Shown: positions 44,354 through 54,505 of the stretch, piece by piece
Layout: every line of letters starts with the position of its first letter
Numbering within the stretch: the stretch's first letter is position 1
Source: Pseudomonas sp. MH9.2
GTDB taxonomy: Bacteria; Pseudomonadota; Gammaproteobacteria; Pseudomonadales; Pseudomonadaceae
Reading direction: 5' to 3'
DNA: 64,000 nt
Assembly (NCBI RefSeq): GCF_034353875.1
Contig: NZ_CP133784.1
Span: forward strand, 4,678,501 to 4,742,500
The notes under the pieces: model-generated
Seen by the model: only the letters and a program-made list of their open reading frames with translations
What the model was told of the DNA's origin: nothing
Databases searched by the model: none
Translations under genes and position numbers: made by a program

Positions 44354-45886
44354 ATGAGCTCGACCGCCCCGGCTTCTTTTACGCCGCCAAGTTTGTTGAT
44401 GTGCACCATCGGCCTGTCGCTGGCGACCTTTATGCAGGTGCTCGACACCACCATCGCCAACGTCGCTCTGCCGACTATTTCCGGCAACCTGGGGGTGAGT
44501 TCGGAGCAGGGCACGTGGGTCATCACCTCGTTTGCGGTCAGTAACGCGATCGCCTTGCCGCTGACCGGTTGGCTCAGCCGCCGGGTGGGTGAGGTAAAAC
44601 TGTTTATCTGGGCCACTGTGCTGTTCGTGATGGCGTCGTTTTTATGCGGGATTTCCCGGTCGATGCCAGAACTGGTGGGCTTTCGCGTGCTGCAAGGTGT
44701 GGTCGCCGGCCCGCTGTACCCCATGACCCAAACACTCCTGATTGCGGTTTATCCCCCGGCAAAAAGGGGGATGGCGCTGGCATTGCTGGCGATGGTCACG
44801 GTGGTGGCGCCCATTGCCGGGCCGATCCTTGGTGGATGGATCACCGACAGCTACAGCTGGCCATGGATTTTCTTCATCAACATTCCAATCGGTCTGTTCG
44901 CTGCGTTCGTTGTGCGCACACAAATGCGCACGCGGCCGGTGGTTACCAGTCGCCAGCCCATGGATTACATCGGTCTGCTGACATTGATTGTGGGTGTGGG
45001 TGCGTTGCAAATCGTGCTCGACAAGGGCAATGACCTGGACTGGTTCGCGTCCAGCTTCATCGTGATAGGCACCGTCATTTCAGTGGTCTTCCTGGCGATT
45101 TTCATCATATGGGAAATGACCGACCGGCACCCCATCGTCAATTTGCGTCTGTTCGCCTTTCGCAACTTCCGCATCGGTACCATCACCCTGGTGGGGGGCT
45201 ATGCCGGATTCTTCGGCATCAACCTGCTACTGCCGCAATGGCTGCAGACACAGATGGGCTATACCCCGACCTATGCCGGGCTGGCGGTGGCGCCCATTGG
45301 TATTCTGCCGGTGTTGATGTCGCCCTTTGTCGGAAAATACGCGCACAAATTCGACCTGCGGCTGCTCGCCGGGCTGGCGTTTTTTGCGATAGGGCTGAGC
45401 TGCTTCATGCGCGCCGATTTCACCAATCAGGTTGATTTTGAGCATATCGCACTGGTGCAGCTCTTTATGGGGGCTGGCGTGGCGTTGTTTTTTATGCCGA
45501 CGTTGACCATCTTGCTGTCTGACTTGCCGCCTGACCAGATCGCCGATGGCTCGGGGCTGGCGACGTTTCTGCGGAACCTGGGAGGGAGTTTTGCCGCATC
45601 GCTCACCACCTGGATCTGGATTCGGCGGGCGAATCAGCACCATGCCTATTTGAGCGAAAACATCAGCACCTATGAGCCCGCGACCCGCGACGCGCTGAAC
45701 AATCTGGGCGGGGCGGGCAGTCAGGCCTACGCGCAACTCGAGGGGATGCTCAACAGTCAGGCGTACATGATGTCGACCGTCGACTACTTCCACATGCTGG
45801 GCTGGGCTTTTATGGGCTTGATCGTGCTGGTGTGGATGGCCAAACCACCGTTTACGGCGAAGGCGGGACCGCCGGCGGGGCATTGA
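44354..45886 (+). CDS. EmrB-type DHA2-family MFS multidrug transporter
   Basis: 510 residues with about 14 predicted transmembrane helices, the DHA2 layout. The N-terminal LATFMQVLDTTIANVALPTI carries the conserved motif D1 (L-D-x-T-x-x-N-V-A-L-P). Motif A is seen in GWLSRRVGEVKLFI and motif C in the VTVVAPIAGPILGGW segment. It is a proton-driven exporter of hydrophobic drugs, working with the two preceding gene products. It closes the operon 64 bases after the EmrA-like gene. Confidence 0.94.
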   Translation: MSSTAPASFTPPSLLMCTIGLSLATFMQVLDTTIANVALPTISGNLGVSSEQGTWVITSFAVSNAIALPLTGWLSRRVGEVKLFIWATVLFVMASFLCGISRSMPELVGFRVLQGVVAGPLYPMTQTLLIAVYPPAKRGMALALLAMVTVVAPIAGPILGGWITDSYSWPWIFFINIPIGLFAAFVVRTQMRTRPVVTSRQPMDYIGLLTLIVGVGALQIVLDKGNDLDWFASSFIVIGTVISVVFLAIFIIWEMTDRHPIVNLRLFAFRNFRIGTITLVGGYAGFFGINLLLPQWLQTQMGYTPTYAGLAVAPIGILPVLMSPFVGKYAHKFDLRLLAGLAFFAIGLSCFMRADFTNQVDFEHIALVQLFMGAGVALFFMPTLTILLSDLPPDQIADGSGLATFLRNLGGSFAASLTTWIWIRRANQHHAYLSENISTYEPATRDALNNLGGAGSQAYAQLEGMLNSQAYMMSTVDYFHMLGWAFMGLIVLVWMAKPPFTAKAGPPAGH

Positions 45887-45965
45887 GGGTCACCAGAAGC
45901 AGGTCTGTGGTTCTCCGAAAATTCATGGTGGCGGGCTGGCAACTACGCGTCCCGCCGCGATGGTG

Positions 45966-46709
45966 TCAGTGAGTCAGCGCCGGTACCGGCACAAAATCAA
46001 ACGCCGCCAACTGAAACCCCTGTTCATCCACCTGCAACGCCCAGCCCTGACGATCCCAATCCCCCAGGACAATCCGCTTCGCCGCATCGTTGCCGATCAG
46101 CAGTTTATGGATCGCCGGACGATGGGTGTGACCGTGGATCAGCGTGCGCACACCGTATTGCGCCATGATCCGTGGGATTTCCTCGGGCGTAACGTCGACG
46201 ATGTCGTTGGCTTTCATGCGGGTCTGTGCGCGACTTTCGCTGCGCAGTTTGCGCGCCAGTTTGTGCCGCGTGCCCAAGGGCAAATGACGCAAAACCCATA
46301 AGGTCAGCGGGTTGCGCAGGTAACGGCGCATGCGCATGTAGGCTTCGTCGCGGGTACAGAGGCTGTCACCATGCATCAGCAGCACAGGCTCGCCATTGAG
46401 CTGGACCACGCTTGGGTCCTTCAACAAGGTGCAACCCGCCGCCTTGCAGAACGCCTTACCGATCATGAAGTCGCGATTGCCGTGCATCAGGAACACCAGC
46501 GTGCCGCTGTCGCTCAGTGCGCGCAGGGCTTGGCAGATAGACAGTTGGAACGGCGACATGGCGTCATCGCCGATCCATGCCTCGAAAAAGTCCCCGAGGA
46601 TGTACAGCGACTCGGCCGTGCGGGCCCGGCCGTCGAGTAATTCCAGAAACGCCCGGGTGATGTCCGGCCGCTGCTCTTCCAGGTGCAGATCAGAGATCAG
46701 CAATATCAC
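45966..46709 (-). CDS. lpxH: UDP-2,3-diacylglucosamine diphosphatase LpxH
   Basis: Removes UMP from UDP-2,3-diacylglucosamine to give lipid X in lipid A synthesis, at the inner face of the inner membrane. It has 247 residues. Calcineurin-type metal motifs are in order: SDLHL (Asp7, His9), [30 protein letters not shown] and [11 protein letters not shown]. Its ATG overlaps the ppiB stop by 4 bases, the same arrangement as in P. aeruginosa. Confidence 0.95.
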   Translation of the reverse strand: MILLISDLHLEEQRPDITRAFLELLDGRARTAESLYILGDFFEAWIGDDAMSPFQLSICQALRALSDSGTLVFLMHGNRDFMIGKAFCKAAGCTLLKDPSVVQLNGEPVLLMHGDSLCTRDEAYMRMRRYLRNPLTLWVLRHLPLGTRHKLARKLRSESRAQTRMKANDIVDVTPEEIPRIMAQYGVRTLIHGHTHRPAIHKLLIGNDAAKRIVLGDWDRQGWALQVDEQGFQLAAFDFVPVPALTH

Positions 46710-47206
46710 TCAATGATCTCGGCTTTCACGATGATCACGTCTTCGGCGGGCACGTCCTGATGACCGGCTTTCATGGTGGTCGCCACGCCTTTGATCTTCT
46801 CGACCGTGTCCATACCCTCTACCACTTCACCAAAGACGGTGTAGCCCCAGCCTTGAACGGTCGGTGCAGTGTGGTCAAGGAAATCGTTGTCGCCCACGTT
46901 GATGAAGAACTGCGAGGACGCCGAATGCGGCTCCATGGTGCGGGCCATGGCCACGGTGCCTTTTCGGTTGGAAAGGCCGTTGTTGGCTTCGTTTTTGATC
47001 GTGGCGCGGGTTTTCTTTTGTGCCATGCCCGGCTCGAAACCGCCGCCCTGGATCATGAAATTGCTGATCACACGATGGAATATAGTGTTGTCGTAATGGC
47101 CTTCTTTAACGTACTGCACAAAGTTGGCTACGGTTTCCGGCGCTTTATCGGCGTTCAGTTGCAGGACGATGTCGCCGTGGTTCGTGCTCAGTTTGACTTT
47201 GGACAT
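46706..47206 (-). CDS. ppiB: Cytoplasmic peptidyl-prolyl isomerase PpiB
   Basis: 166-residue cyclophilin from the ATG at 47206; the frame is open upstream, but the extension [10 protein letters not shown] is unlike the family. Active-site motifs are [19 protein letters not shown] and [17 protein letters not shown]. It is distinct from the longer CypA-like cyclophilin at 15862-16374. It is divergent from glnS and overlaps lpxH by 4 bases. Confidence 0.95.
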   Translation of the reverse strand: MSKVKLSTNHGDIVLQLNADKAPETVANFVQYVKEGHYDNTIFHRVISNFMIQGGGFEPGMAQKKTRATIKNEANNGLSNRKGTVAMARTMEPHSASSQFFINVGDNDFLDHTAPTVQGWGYTVFGEVVEGMDTVEKIKGVATTMKAGHQDVPAEDVIIVKAEIIE

Positions 47207-47338
47207 TTTAAAAATCACTCGTTTTGAATTCGTGGAAGGCGCGCGCGCTGGTCGCAACACCTTGACAGCTTCGGCTATGATAAGCGCTTTGATTTAGTCG
47301 GCCTACCCTGGCCGCGCACTTGTACGTTCAAGGATCCT

Positions 47339-49036
47339 ATGAGCAAGCCCACTGACTCCACTGCGAATTCCAAGGCAGGTCCTGCTGTCCCGACCAATTT
47401 CCTGCGCGCAATCGTGCAGGCAGACCTGGACTCTGGCAAGCACACCCAGATCGTGACCCGTTTCCCGCCTGAGCCCAACGGTTACCTGCACATCGGCCAC
47501 GCCAAGGCGATCTGCGTGAACTTCGGTCTGGCTCAGGAGTTCGGTGGCGTAACGCACCTGCGTTTCGATGACACCAACCCGGCCAAGGAAGACCAGGAAT
47601 ACATCGACGCCATCGAAAGCGATGTGAAGTGGCTGGGTTTCGAGTGGGCCGGCGAAGTGCGTTATGCCTCGCAATACTTCGATCAATTGCATGAGTGGGC
47701 CATCATACTGATCAAGGCTGGCAAGGCGTTCGTCTGCGACCTGAGCCCCGAGCAGTCCAAGGAATACCGCGGTAACTTGATCGAGCCTGGCAAGAACAGC
47801 CCGTTCCGTGAGCGTAGCGTCGAGGAAAACCTGGACCTGTTCGCCCGGATGAAGGCTGGCGAGTTCAAAGACGGTGAGCGTGTACTGCGGGCCAAGATCG
47901 ACATGGCTTCGCCGAACATGAACCTGCGCGACCCGATCCTGTACCGCATTCGCCATGCGCATCACCATCAGACCGGCGATAAGTGGTGCATCTACCCGAA
48001 CTATGACTTCACCCACGGTCAGTCGGACGCCATCGAAGGCATTACCCACTCGATCTGCACCCTTGAATTCGAAGGCCATCGCCCGCTGTACGACTGGTTC
48101 CTGGACAACCTTCCAGTGCCGAGCCATCCGCGTCAGTACGAGTTCTCGCGTCTCAACCTGAGCTACACCGTCACCAGCAAGCGCAAGCTCAAGCAACTGG
48201 TCGACGAGAAGCATGTGCATGGCTGGGATGACCCGCGCATGTCGACTTTGTCGGGGTTCCGTCGTCGCGGCTACACTGCGGGCTCGATCCGTAACTTCTG
48301 CGAGATGGTCGGCACCAACCGTTCCGATGGCGTTGTCGATTTCGCCATGCTCGAATTCAGCATCCGTGATGACCTCGACCACAGCGCACCACGTGCCATG
48401 TGCGTGCTGCGTCCGCTGAAAGTCGTGATCACAAACTACCCGGAAGGCCAGGTCGAGAAGCTCGAGTTGGCGCGTCACCCGAAAGAAGACATGGGTGTAC
48501 GTGAACTGCCGTTTGCGCGCGAAATCTACATCGACCGTGATGACTTCATGGAAGAGCCGCCAAAAGGCTACAAGCGTCTCGAGCCCAACGGCGAAGTGCG
48601 CCTGCGTGGCAGTTACGTGATTCGCGCCGACGAAGCGATCAAGGACGCCGACGGCAACATCGTCGAACTGCGTTGCTCGTACGATCCGGAAACCCTGGGT
48701 AAAAACCCTGAAGGGCGCAAGGTCAAAGGCGTGGTGCATTGGGTGCCGGCAGCGGCAAGCCTCGAGTGCGAAGTACGTTTGTACGATCGTCTGTTCCGCT
48801 CGCCGAGCCCGGACAAAGCGGAAGACGGCGACAGCTTCCTGGACAACATCAACCCTGATTCCCTGCAAGTGCTCACGGGTTGCCGTGCTGAGCCGTCATT
48901 GGCGCAAGCGCAGCCTGAAGACCGTTTCCAGTTCGAGCGCGAAGGTTATTTCTGCGCGGACATCAAGGACTCGAAACCCGGTCAGCCAGTGTTTAACCGT
49001 ACTGTGACGCTGCGTGACTCATGGGGTCAGAGCTAA
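47339..49036 (+). CDS. glnS: Glutaminyl-tRNA synthetase
   Basis: Class I synthetase that charges tRNA-Gln, 565 residues. The HIGH motif is in [14 protein letters not shown] (about residues 43-56), and the KMSKS-equivalent is in [14 protein letters not shown]. The catalytic core segment [18 protein letters not shown] and two C-terminal anticodon-binding beta-barrels (about 345-560) are also visible. A direct glutamine route to Gln-tRNA is typical of gamma-proteobacteria. It is followed after 9 bases by cysS, so the two are probably co-transcribed. Confidence 0.97.
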   Translation: MSKPTDSTANSKAGPAVPTNFLRAIVQADLDSGKHTQIVTRFPPEPNGYLHIGHAKAICVNFGLAQEFGGVTHLRFDDTNPAKEDQEYIDAIESDVKWLGFEWAGEVRYASQYFDQLHEWAIILIKAGKAFVCDLSPEQSKEYRGNLIEPGKNSPFRERSVEENLDLFARMKAGEFKDGERVLRAKIDMASPNMNLRDPILYRIRHAHHHQTGDKWCIYPNYDFTHGQSDAIEGITHSICTLEFEGHRPLYDWFLDNLPVPSHPRQYEFSRLNLSYTVTSKRKLKQLVDEKHVHGWDDPRMSTLSGFRRRGYTAGSIRNFCEMVGTNRSDGVVDFAMLEFSIRDDLDHSAPRAMCVLRPLKVVITNYPEGQVEKLELARHPKEDMGVRELPFAREIYIDRDDFMEEPPKGYKRLEPNGEVRLRGSYVIRADEAIKDADGNIVELRCSYDPETLGKNPEGRKVKGVVHWVPAAASLECEVRLYDRLFRSPSPDKAEDGDSFLDNINPDSLQVLTGCRAEPSLAQAQPEDRFQFEREGYFCADIKDSKPGQPVFNRTVTLRDSWGQS

Positions 49037-49045
49037 GGAATCATC

Positions 49046-50428
49046 GTGCTCTCAATTTACAACACGCTCACCAAGAGCAAAGAAGTCTTCAAACCTCTGG
49101 ACGGCAACAAGGTGCGGATGTACGTGTGCGGCATGACCGTATATGACTTCTGCCACCTTGGGCACGGCCGCAGCATGGTTGCGTTCGATCTGGTCACTCG
49201 CTGGTTGCGCTTCAGCGGGTATGACTTGACCTATGTACGCAACATCACCGATATCGACGACAAGATCATCAATCGTGCGCGTGAAAACGGCGAGTCATTC
49301 GAGGCGCTCACCGCACGCATGATCGATGCGATGCACGAGGACGAGGCGCGGCTGAACATTCTGCCGCCGGACATGGAGCCGCGCGCGACCGATCATATCG
49401 CGGGCATGCACGCCATGATCCAGACCTTGATCGACAAAGGTTATGCGTACGCCCCGGGCAACGGCGACGTGTATTACCGCGTCGGCAAGTTTGTGGGTTA
49501 CGGCAAGCTGTCGCGCAAGAAAATCGAAGACCTGCGCATCGGTGCGCGGATCGAAGTGGATGAGTCCAAGGATGATCCGCTGGACTTCGTGCTATGGAAG
49601 GGCGTCAAGCCGGGCGAGCCAAGCTGGGATTCACCGTGGGGCGCTGGGCGTCCGGGCTGGCACATTGAATGTTCGGTGATGTCGACTTGCTGCCTGGGCG
49701 AGACCTTCGATATTCATGGCGGCGGCAACGATCTCGAGTTCCCGCACCATGAAAACGAAATCGCCCAGAGCGAGGCGGCCACGGGCAAGCCGTACGCCAA
49801 CGCCTGGATGCACTGCGGCATGATCCGCATCAATGGCGAGAAGATGTCCAAGTCCTTGAACAACTTCTTCACCATTCGCGACGTGCTGGAGAAATACCAG
49901 CCGGAAGTGGTGCGCTATCTGTTGGTGTCCAGCCATTACCGCAGCTCGATCAACTACTCCGAAGACAGCCTGAAAGAGTCCAAGGGCGCGTTGGAACGTT
50001 TCTATCACGCCCTTAAAGGCTTGCCTGCCGTAGCGCCTGCCGGTGGCGAAGCGTTCGTCGAACGTTTCTCCGCGGCGATGAACGACGACTTTGGCGCGCC
50101 GGAAGCCTGCGCGGTGCTGTTCGAGATGGTGCGCGAAATCAACCGTCTGCGTGACACCGATCTGGCGGCAGCTGCGGGCTTGGCGGCACGTCTGAAAGAA
50201 TTGGCCAGTGTGTTGGGTGTTTTGCAGCTTGAGGCGGATGACTTTTTGCGTGCAGGCGCAGAGGGTCGGGTCGATGCGGTTGAAGTCGAAGCGCTGATCC
50301 AGGCCCGATTAAGCGCTCGTGCCAACAAGGACTGGGCCGAATCGGATCGCATTCGCGACCAACTCACCGCGATGGGGGTGGTGTTGGAAGACGGCAAGGG
50401 TGGAACGACCTGGCGTCTGGCGGACTGA
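49046..50428 (+). CDS. cysS: Cysteinyl-tRNA synthetase
   Basis: Class I synthetase of 460 residues, the usual length. The zinc-binding Cys in [17 protein letters not shown] overlaps the HIGH-type motif (HLGH). [15 protein letters not shown] and [14 protein letters not shown] supply the remaining zinc ligands, and KMSKSLNNF is the second signature. The C-terminal DALR domain begins near residue 340. A strong terminator follows 12 bases after the stop codon. Confidence 0.97.
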   Translation: MLSIYNTLTKSKEVFKPLDGNKVRMYVCGMTVYDFCHLGHGRSMVAFDLVTRWLRFSGYDLTYVRNITDIDDKIINRARENGESFEALTARMIDAMHEDEARLNILPPDMEPRATDHIAGMHAMIQTLIDKGYAYAPGNGDVYYRVGKFVGYGKLSRKKIEDLRIGARIEVDESKDDPLDFVLWKGVKPGEPSWDSPWGAGRPGWHIECSVMSTCCLGETFDIHGGGNDLEFPHHENEIAQSEAATGKPYANAWMHCGMIRINGEKMSKSLNNFFTIRDVLEKYQPEVVRYLLVSSHYRSSINYSEDSLKESKGALERFYHALKGLPAVAPAGGEAFVERFSAAMNDDFGAPEACAVLFEMVREINRLRDTDLAAAAGLAARLKELASVLGVLQLEADDFLRAGAEGRVDAVEVEALIQARLSARANKDWAESDRIRDQLTAMGVVLEDGKGGTTWRLAD

Positions 50429-50440
50429 TTGTTGAACCAT

Positions 50441-50470
50441 AAAAAACGGCACCCGAGGGTGCCGTTTTTT
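50441..50470. terminator. Bidirectional terminator between cysS and folD
   Basis: AAAAAACGGCACCC-GA-GGGTGCCGTTTTTT is a near-perfect hairpin with an A-run on one side and a T-run on the other. It serves the converging cysS and folD genes. Confidence 0.92.
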
Positions 50471-50488
50471 ATGCCTGATCCCGCGCAC

Positions 50489-51343
50489 TCAGACGTGCAG
50501 GGTTTCCGCGGCGTACAAGGTGTTTTCCAGTAGGCAGGCACGGGTCATCGGGCCAACGCCGCCCGGTACCGGGGTGATCCAGCCGGCGCGGGGCAGGGCG
50601 GTTTCATACACCACGTCACCGACCAGCTTGCCGTCTGCCTGACGATTGATGCCGACGTCGATCACGATCGCGCCTTCCTTGATCCACTCGCCTTTGACCA
50701 GGCCGGGCTTGCCGGCAGCGACAACCACGAGATCAGCACGGCCGATATGGCCTGGCAGGTCGCGGGTGAATCGGTGCGTGACAGTGACCGTACAGCCGGC
50801 CAGCAACAACTCCATCGCCATCGGACGTCCGACGATGTTACTGGCGCCAACGATGACGGCATCCATCCCGTAAAGATCGACACCGGTGCTTTCCAGCAAG
50901 GCCATGATGCCCTTGGGGGTGCAGGGGCGCAGCAGGGGGATGCGTTGCGCCAGCCGACCGACGTTATAAGGATGGAAGCCGTCCACGTCCTTGTCCGGGC
51001 GAATGCGCTCCAGCAATTTTGAGGCATCCAGATGCGCGGGCAGTGGCAGTTGCACCAGAATGCCGTCGATATTTGGATCGTCGTTGAGGCGATCGATCAG
51101 GTCGGTCAGCTCATCCTGCGAGGTGTCGGTAGGCAAGTCATAGGCTTTGGAATTGAAGCCGACTTCTTCACAGTCTTTACGCTTGTGCGAGACATAAACC
51201 TGGGACGCGGGGTCGTTGCCAACCAGAATCACCGCGAGGCCCGGTGTACGCAGGCCCTGTTCGCGACGCTCGGTGACACGTTTAGCGATCTGCTGGCGCA
51301 GGCCGGCTGCGATCGCTTTACCGTCGATTAGTTTTGCTGTCAT
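50489..51343 (-). CDS. folD: Bifunctional methylene-THF dehydrogenase/cyclohydrolase FolD
   Basis: Interconverts 5,10-methylene-, methenyl- and 10-formyl-tetrahydrofolate using NADP; 284 residues (typical). The substrate site is in [14 protein letters not shown] (catalytic Lys) and [13 protein letters not shown]. The NADP-binding segment is [18 protein letters not shown], and the C-terminus carries [18 protein letters not shown]. Same-strand neighbours are absent, so it is probably monocistronic. The 280-base upstream region is shared with the tRNA cluster promoter. Confidence 0.97.
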   Translation of the reverse strand: MTAKLIDGKAIAAGLRQQIAKRVTERREQGLRTPGLAVILVGNDPASQVYVSHKRKDCEEVGFNSKAYDLPTDTSQDELTDLIDRLNDDPNIDGILVQLPLPAHLDASKLLERIRPDKDVDGFHPYNVGRLAQRIPLLRPCTPKGIMALLESTGVDLYGMDAVIVGASNIVGRPMAMELLLAGCTVTVTHRFTRDLPGHIGRADLVVVAAGKPGLVKGEWIKEGAIVIDVGINRQADGKLVGDVVYETALPRAGWITPVPGGVGPMTRACLLENTLYAAETLHV

Positions 51344-51475
51344 GACGCGTGATTAACCATCGAAAGGGATTGAAAAAGAGCGCGCATTCTCGCATGCCAT
51401 GGCGCGAGGGCAAAGGCGCTTGGTCTGTATATTCCTCTAACTCCTTTATCTAACTGAATTTTTTTCGAAAAAGAG

Positions 51476-51504
51476 TTGACGACCTCGGGGCTCGTCTATA
51501 AGAT
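51476..51504 (+). promoter_or_regulatory. Promoter of the tRNA-Arg-His-Leu cluster
   Basis: -35 TTGACG (51476-51481) with -10 TATAAG (51497-51502, 15-base spacer) or TAAGAT (51499-51504, 17-base spacer). A GC-rich block (CGGGGCTCG) lies between them, and an AT-rich tract (TTTTTTTCGAAAAAG) sits just upstream like an UP element. It lies about 120 bases before the first tRNA. Confidence 0.6.
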
Positions 51505-51623
51505 TCGTCGCACTTGTCGGGCACAGCCTAGCACTGGTTAAGAACGTCGGGCAGAGTTGTAGATTGGCTCAGCGTGACTGAAGCTCTTAATTTGTAATCG
51601 GTTAATGAATACAGATTAAATAA

Positions 51624-51700
51624 GCGCCCGTAGCTCAGTTGGATAGAGCATCCGCCTTCTAAGCGGATGGTCGCAGGTTCGAGTCCTGCCGGGTGCGCCA
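51624..51700 (+). tRNA. tRNA-Arg (anticodon TCT)
   Basis: 77 bases with an encoded CCA end. The acceptor arms GCGCCCG and CGGGTGC pair with one mismatch-type wobble. The anticodon stem TCCGC/GCGGA holds loop CTTCTAA (anticodon TCT), and the T loop is GTTCGAGTC. First gene of the three-tRNA cluster. Confidence 0.95.
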
Positions 51701-51748
51701 TTTAGGCAACTTTGGCACAAGTAATGTTTCATCGGTCACACGCTATAT

Positions 51749-51825
51749 GGTGGGCGTAGCTCAGTTGGTAGAGCACGGGATTGTGACTCCCGTTGTCGAG
51801 GGTTCGATCCCCTTCGTCCACCCCA
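51749..51825 (+). tRNA. tRNA-His (anticodon GTG)
   Basis: 77 bases including the extra G(-1) at 51749 that pairs with the discriminator C, the hallmark of tRNA-His. The anticodon stem CGGGA/TCCCG holds loop TTGTGAC (anticodon GTG). CCA is encoded. Confidence 0.95.
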
Positions 51826-51881
51826 TATTCGAAAGGCGCCTGACTTAAAAATCCGGCGCCTTTGCTTTAAAGGCTTGAAGC

Positions 51882-51966
51882 GCGGACGTGGTGGAATTGG
51901 TAGACACACTGGATTTAGGTTCCAGCGCCGAAAGGTGTGAGAGTTCGAGTCTCTCCGTCCGCACCA
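51882..51966 (+). tRNA. tRNA-Leu (anticodon TAG)
   Basis: 85 bases, type II tRNA with a long variable arm. The anticodon stem CTGGA/TCCAG holds loop TTTAGGT (anticodon TAG). The acceptor GCGGACG/CGTCCGC is perfect, with encoded ACCA end. Confidence 0.95.
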
Positions 51967-52012
51967 AGATACAAGCTTTGTGAAATGCCCGCGGCATTCA
52001 TAAAGCAACAGA

Positions 52013-52037
52013 AAGCCGCCTAGTGCGGCTTTTTTTT
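52013..52037 (+). terminator. Terminator of the tRNA cluster
   Basis: AGCCGC-CTAGT-GCGGCT is followed by a run of eight T residues, 47 bases after tRNA-Leu. Confidence 0.85.
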
Positions 52038-52266
52038 GTTTCGGAATATTGAAAGTTTCGCCCGGCGCGACCACTCGCTTCGCCTGTTTTCTCTGGCGTT
52101 CAGCGATTTTTGGTTGATGCAGAGAGCTGGCGACGCATCAGGGGTTCCTTATATAGGGTGTGCCAGACGCGTCGCTTGCTGCCTTGCGTCAATCGTTCGC
52201 AATGGGCGTCGTCGCCCCCCTGCCGGCTGCTTGATTTCATGCTGCTTACTTACCCTTTTCAGTGGG

Positions 52267-52295
52267 GTGACTTCTTGAGTTTGACCCACTAGAAT
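52267..52295 (+). promoter_or_regulatory. Candidate promoter of tig
   Basis: GTGACT (52267-52272), 17-base spacer, TAGAAT (52290-52295), about 60 bases before the tig ATG. The rest of the 319-base gap after the tRNA terminator (52038-52356) shows no gene. Confidence 0.45.
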
Positions 52296-52356
52296 GCATG
52301 CCCTTGATTCTGGGGTCGGAAACGGCCGGCTAACGTCTGTGCAACGAGGAATATCC

Positions 52357-53667
52357 ATGCAAGTTTCTGTTGAAAATACTTCCGCTCTTGAGCGCCGCAT
52401 GACCATTGGCGTGCCTGCCGAACGCATCGAGACTGAAGTCAACAAGCGTCTGCAGCAGACTGCCCGTAAAGCTAAGATCCCAGGCTTCCGTCCTGGCAAA
52501 GTGCCTATGAGCGTGATCCGTCAGCGTTATGAAGATGGCGCTCGTCAGGAAGCGCTGGGCGATCTGATTCAGGCAACGTTTTACGAAGCAGTGGTTGAGC
52601 AGAAGCTCAATCCAGCTGGCGCACCTTCTGTAGAGCCAAAAACCTTTGAAAAAGGTAAAGACCTGGAATACGTGGCTACTTTCGAAGTATTCCCGGAATT
52701 CACGGTTGCAGGCTTCGAGTCCATCGCTGTCGAGCGTCTGAGTGCAGACGTGGCTGACGCCGATCTGGACAAAATGCTGGAAATCCTGCGCAAGCAAAAT
52801 GTTCGTTTCGAAGTCACTGAGCGTGCCGCTCAGAACGAAGATCAACTGAACATCGATTTCGTTGGCAAGGTTGATGGCGAAGTGTTTGCTGGTGGCTCTG
52901 CCAAAGGTACTCAGCTGGTTCTGGGTTCCGGTCGTATGATCCCTGGCTTCGAAGACGGTCTGGTTGGCGCTAAAGCCGGCGAAGAGCGTGTTCTGAACCT
53001 GACCTTCCCGGAAAACTACCAGAACCTGGAGCTGGCCAATAAGGCCGCCGAGTTCACCGTGACGGTCAACACTGTTTCCGAGCCTAAATTGCCTGAGCTG
53101 AACGAAGAGTTCTTCACTCAGTTCGGCATCAAGGAAACGGGTATCGACGGTTTCCGCACCGAAGTTCGCAAGAACATGGACCGTGAGCTGCGTCAGGCGA
53201 TCAAGTCCAAGGTCAAGAATCAGGTGATGGACGGCTTGCTGGCCTCCAACCCGATCGAGGTGCCTAAAGCACTGCTCGAAAACGAAGTGAACCGTCTGCG
53301 CGTGCAGGCTGTTCAGCAGTTTGGCGGCAACATCAAGCCGGATCAACTGCCAGCCGAGCTGTTCGAAGAACAAGCCAAGCGCCGTGTAGAGCTGGGCCTG
53401 ATCGTTGCTGAAGTGGTCAAGCAGTTCGACCTCAAGCCTGATGATGCCCGTGTTCGCGAGATGATCCAAGAGATGGCATCGGCTTACCAAGAGCCTGAGC
53501 AGGTCGTGTCCTGGTACTACAAGAACGACCAGCAACTGAACGAAGTGCGTTCGGTTGTGCTGGAAGAGCAAGTTGTGGATACTGTTTTGCAGAAAGCTAG
53601 CGTGACCGACAAATCGGTCTCTTACGAAGAAGCAGTCAAGCCGGTAGAAGCTCCACACGCCGACTGA
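52357..53667 (+). CDS. tig: Trigger factor
   Basis: Ribosome-bound chaperone and prolyl isomerase, 436 residues from the ATG at 52357 (preceded by CGAGGA). A frame-open ATG 63 bases upstream lacks the conserved N-terminus. The ribosome-binding domain carries [20 protein letters not shown] (the GFRxGKxP signature, about 43-54). The FKBP-type PPIase domain is about 150-245, with [11 protein letters not shown] and [11 protein letters not shown]. The C-terminal chaperone arms follow. It leads the tig-clpP-clpX block conserved in proteobacteria. Confidence 0.97.
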   Translation: MQVSVENTSALERRMTIGVPAERIETEVNKRLQQTARKAKIPGFRPGKVPMSVIRQRYEDGARQEALGDLIQATFYEAVVEQKLNPAGAPSVEPKTFEKGKDLEYVATFEVFPEFTVAGFESIAVERLSADVADADLDKMLEILRKQNVRFEVTERAAQNEDQLNIDFVGKVDGEVFAGGSAKGTQLVLGSGRMIPGFEDGLVGAKAGEERVLNLTFPENYQNLELANKAAEFTVTVNTVSEPKLPELNEEFFTQFGIKETGIDGFRTEVRKNMDRELRQAIKSKVKNQVMDGLLASNPIEVPKALLENEVNRLRVQAVQQFGGNIKPDQLPAELFEEQAKRRVELGLIVAEVVKQFDLKPDDARVREMIQEMASAYQEPEQVVSWYYKNDQQLNEVRSVVLEEQVVDTVLQKASVTDKSVSYEEAVKPVEAPHAD

Positions 53668-53691
53668 TTTTTTCTCTCGTTCGAAAACACC

Positions 53692-53719
53692 CATAAGCCA
53701 GCCTTCGCGCTGGCTTATG
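53692..53719. terminator. Hairpin between tig and clpP
   Basis: CATAAGCCAGC-CTTCGC-GCTGGCTTATG is a perfect 11-bp stem with no T-run after it. It may attenuate or process the tig transcript rather than end it fully, leaving partial read-through into clpP. Confidence 0.6.
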
Positions 53720-53758
53720 TGTATTCAAGAAATGACTATTTGGGAGTGAATGCGAGAC

Positions 53759-54400
53759 ATGTCCCGCAATTCTTATATTCAGCAGAACTCTGACATCCAG
53801 GCCGCTGGCGGCCTGGTCCCGATGGTTATCGAGCAGTCCGCCCGTGGCGAACGCGCCTATGACATCTACTCGCGCCTCCTCAAGGAGCGGGTGATCTTTC
53901 TGGTAGGTCCAGTAGAAGACTACATGGCCAACCTGATTGCGGCGCAGCTGTTGTTCCTTGAAGCCGAAAACCCGGACAAGGACATCCATCTCTACATCAA
54001 CTCACCAGGCGGTTCGGTGACTGCGGGCATGTCGATCTACGACACCATGCAGTTCATCAAGCCAGACGTGTCGACCATTTGCATCGGTCAGGCCTGCAGC
54101 ATGGGTGCTTTCCTGCTGGCTGGCGGCGCCGCTAAAAAGCGTTACTGCCTGCCAAACTCGCGAATGATGATTCACCAGCCACTGGGCGGCTTCCAGGGGC
54201 AGGCATCGGATATTGATATCCATGCCAAGGAAATCCTGTCCATTCGTGCTCGCTTGAATGAAATTCTCGCATACCACACCGGGCAAACGATTGAGACCAT
54301 CGAGCAAGACACCAATCGGGATAACTTCATGGGCGCCGGGCGCGCTGCTGAATACGGTTTGATCGATCAGGTTCTTACTCAGCGTCAAATGGCTCGCTAA
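53759..54400 (+). CDS. clpP: ATP-dependent Clp protease proteolytic subunit
   Basis: Serine peptidase that forms a two-ring barrel with ClpX or ClpA. It has 213 residues from the ATG at 53759; an ATG three codons upstream at 53750 sits closer to the GGGAG ribosome site, so the start is uncertain. The catalytic triad is Ser114 (GQACSMGA), His139 (MMIHQP) and Asp184 (EQDTNRD). A short propeptide before [13 protein letters not shown] is expected. clpX follows after 105 bases. Confidence 0.96.
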   Translation: MSRNSYIQQNSDIQAAGGLVPMVIEQSARGERAYDIYSRLLKERVIFLVGPVEDYMANLIAAQLLFLEAENPDKDIHLYINSPGGSVTAGMSIYDTMQFIKPDVSTICIGQACSMGAFLLAGGAAKKRYCLPNSRMMIHQPLGGFQGQASDIDIHAKEILSIRARLNEILAYHTGQTIETIEQDTNRDNFMGAGRAAEYGLIDQVLTQRQMAR

Positions 54401-54505
54401 GCAGCTCAATCGTAGGTGGTTGGAACAACTGACCACCTGCGGACTTGAAAAAGCCCGCAATAGCCTTCATCTTGTGTTGCAAGCCTACCGGATTGGATCG
54501 ATCGA

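Noticed and set aside
47303..48868. 521-codon frame opposite glnS
   Set aside because: Fully inside glnS on the other strand; shadow frame.
52330..53694. 454-codon frame opposite tig
   Set aside because: Exactly mirrors the trigger factor gene; shadow frame.
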